NCBI GenBank assembly: GCA_023445955.1
Contig: JAEXJH010000284.1
Location: 1-6,756 of the forward strand
DNA from: Pseudomonadota bacterium
GTDB lineage: Bacteria > Pseudomonadota > Alphaproteobacteria > Caulobacterales > Caulobacteraceae
Reading direction: 5' to 3'
Length of the DNA stretch: 6,756 bases
The notes under the pieces are model-generated. The model made no database searches, was not told the origin of the DNA, and saw nothing but the letters and a program-made list of their open reading frames with translations. Each line of letters opens with the position of its first letter. Within the stretch, counting starts at the first letter, position 1. Made by a program: the position numbers and the translations under genes. Shown here in pieces: positions 6,327-6,756 of the stretch.

Positions 6327-6664
6327 TTCGTTTCCCCATCGTCTTCGGCGGCCAGGAAATCGCCCAGCCGGTCGAAGCGTCGCTCCCATTGGGTGCGCCT
6401 CTGGTTGATCCACTGTTCGGCCAGGCTCAGGACGTCCGGATTGATCCGGCAGGTGCGCACCCGCCCGACCTTCTCCGACGCCACGATCCCGCCCGCCTCC
6501 AGCATGGCCAGGTGCTGCATGACCGCCGGCAGCGACATGTCCAGCGGCCTGGCCAGCTCGCTCACCGAGGCGGGGCCTTGGCTGAGCCGCTCGACCATGT
6601 TCCGCCGGGCGGGGTCCGCCAGGGCCTGGAACATGAGGTCGAGCGAGGGCTGTTGGTTAGGCAT
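6323..6664 (-). CDS. ArsR family winged-helix transcriptional repressor
   Basis: This 113-residue cytosolic dimeric DNA-binding protein probably controls its own operon. Residues 9-70 form the winged helix: LADPARRNMVERLSQG (15-30), the turn SVSELARPLDMSLPAV (33-48), the recognition helix around LPAVMQHLAMLE (45-56) and the wing GIVASEKVGRVRTCRI (59-74). A C-terminal helix (79-104) should make the dimer interface. The classical metal site of ArsR/SmtB (ELCVCDL in the recognition-helix region) is absent and Cys72 is the only cysteine, so metal sensing is unlikely. Subtypes like this commonly sit upstream of an AHSA1 gene, as here, with a 4-bp ATGA overlap that implies coupled translation. The signal it responds to is unknown. 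Its start lacks a Shine-Dalgarno sequence. Confidence 0.93.
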   Translation of the reverse strand: MPNQQPSLDLMFQALADPARRNMVERLSQGPASVSELARPLDMSLPAVMQHLAMLEAGGIVASEKVGRVRTCRINPDVLSLAEQWINQRRTQWERRFDRLGDFLAAEDDGETK

Positions 6665-6667
6665 GCG

Positions 6668-6711
6668 GTTAAGTATCGAGGCGTGGGGGAATGGTCAAGT
6701 GACTGCTTAAC
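6668..6711. promoter_or_regulatory. Candidate ArsR operator dyads over its own promoter
   Basis: Two dyads surround the promoter: GTCA-AG-TGAC (6694-6703), overlapping the -35 box, and GTTAAG (6668-6673) with CTTAAC (6706-6711), bracketing the promoter. ArsR-family dimers bind imperfect dyads overlapping their own promoters, so autorepression fits. Short palindromes also arise by chance, so this is tentative. Confidence 0.35.
6672..6698 (-). promoter_or_regulatory. Likely promoter of the ArsR-AHSA1 operon, leaderless
   Basis: Read on the minus strand, TTGACC (6698-6693) is a good -35 box, and GATACT (6677-6672), a 4/6 match to TATAAT, lies 15 nt further on. Exactly 7 nt separate it from the ATG at 6664, placing the expected transcription start at or next to the A of the ATG. 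The spacer is a little short of the usual 16-18 nt, so the -10 could be shifted by a base or two. Confidence 0.5.
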
Positions 6712-6720
6712 TATTCAGAC

Positions 6721-6756
6721 GCGCCTTTAGGCGCTCCTCCCCCTATTGGGGGAGGT
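6721..6756. repeat. Small hairpin plus C/G-run palindrome cut by the window end
   Basis: GCGCC-TTTA-GGCGC (6721-6734) is followed at once by CCTCCCCC (6736-6743), loop TATT, GGGGGAGG (6748-6755). The second hairpin shares its CTCCTCCCCC arm and GGGGGAGG arm with the palindrome at 5826-5866. The element runs to the last base and may continue outside. It may be an intergenic repeat, or the terminator of a gene beyond the window. Confidence 0.6.

Noticed and set aside
6327..6413. Longer N-terminus for the AHSA1 protein starting at 6413
   Set aside because: The extra 29 residues are Arg/Pro/Gly-rich, overlap ArsR coding sequence in another frame and precede the point where the AHSA1 fold begins; the ATGA overlap start is better.
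5844..6710. 288-residue plus-strand open frame across the ArsR/AHSA1 unit
   Set aside because: It starts inside the palindrome loop and runs antisense to two well-supported genes; no domain is recognisable.

Overview
The window reads as chromosomal DNA of a GC-rich alphaproteobacterium. Third codon positions are almost all G or C, long antisense open frames are common (a side effect of this codon bias), and the gene set (CHASE4-type histidine kinase, membrane PQQ dehydrogenase, Tat-exported flavin amine oxidase with a cytochrome c, ArsR plus AHSA1 pair) together with short C/G-run intergenic palindromes suggests Caulobacterales (Caulobacter or Phenylobacterium-like). That placement is inference, not a database result.

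Layout. Positions 1-1175 hold the 3' part of a membrane histidine kinase that begins upstream of the window. After a 66-bp gap comes a full-length 799-residue membrane-bound PQQ-dependent dehydrogenase of the glucose/quinate/shikimate family (1242-3641), followed by a GC-rich hairpin terminator (3691-3719). A roughly 90-bp leader with two competing inverted repeats precedes a two-gene operon: a flavin amine oxidase with a twin-arginine signal (3811-5406) and, 2 bp later, a small c-type cytochrome with a Sec signal (5409-5810). A perfect 18-bp palindrome (5826-5866) separates this operon from a convergent two-gene unit on the minus strand: an ArsR-type repressor (6323-6664) whose stop overlaps the start of an AHSA1/SRPBCC protein (5868-6326). 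The window ends in a short C/G-run palindrome related to the one at 5826-5866.

How the genes fit together. The central 4.5 kb encodes two independent periplasmic oxidation routes. The PQQ enzyme should oxidise a sugar or cyclic polyol outside the inner membrane and pass electrons to ubiquinone. The amine oxidase should work in the periplasm and most plausibly gives its electrons to the co-encoded cytochrome c rather than to oxygen, as NicA2 and CycN do in Pseudomonas putida. The upstream kinase has a periplasmic sensor and could sense a related compound, but nothing in the sequence proves this. The ArsR/AHSA1 pair looks like a separate self-regulated module.

I see no CRISPR array, tRNA, rRNA, transposase or phage gene. 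The most interesting points are the amine oxidase/cytochrome pair, a cysteine in that oxidase at the position used for covalent FAD attachment in human MAO, the loss of the PQQ-stacking histidine in the PQQ enzyme, and an ArsR promoter that appears to give a leaderless mRNA.
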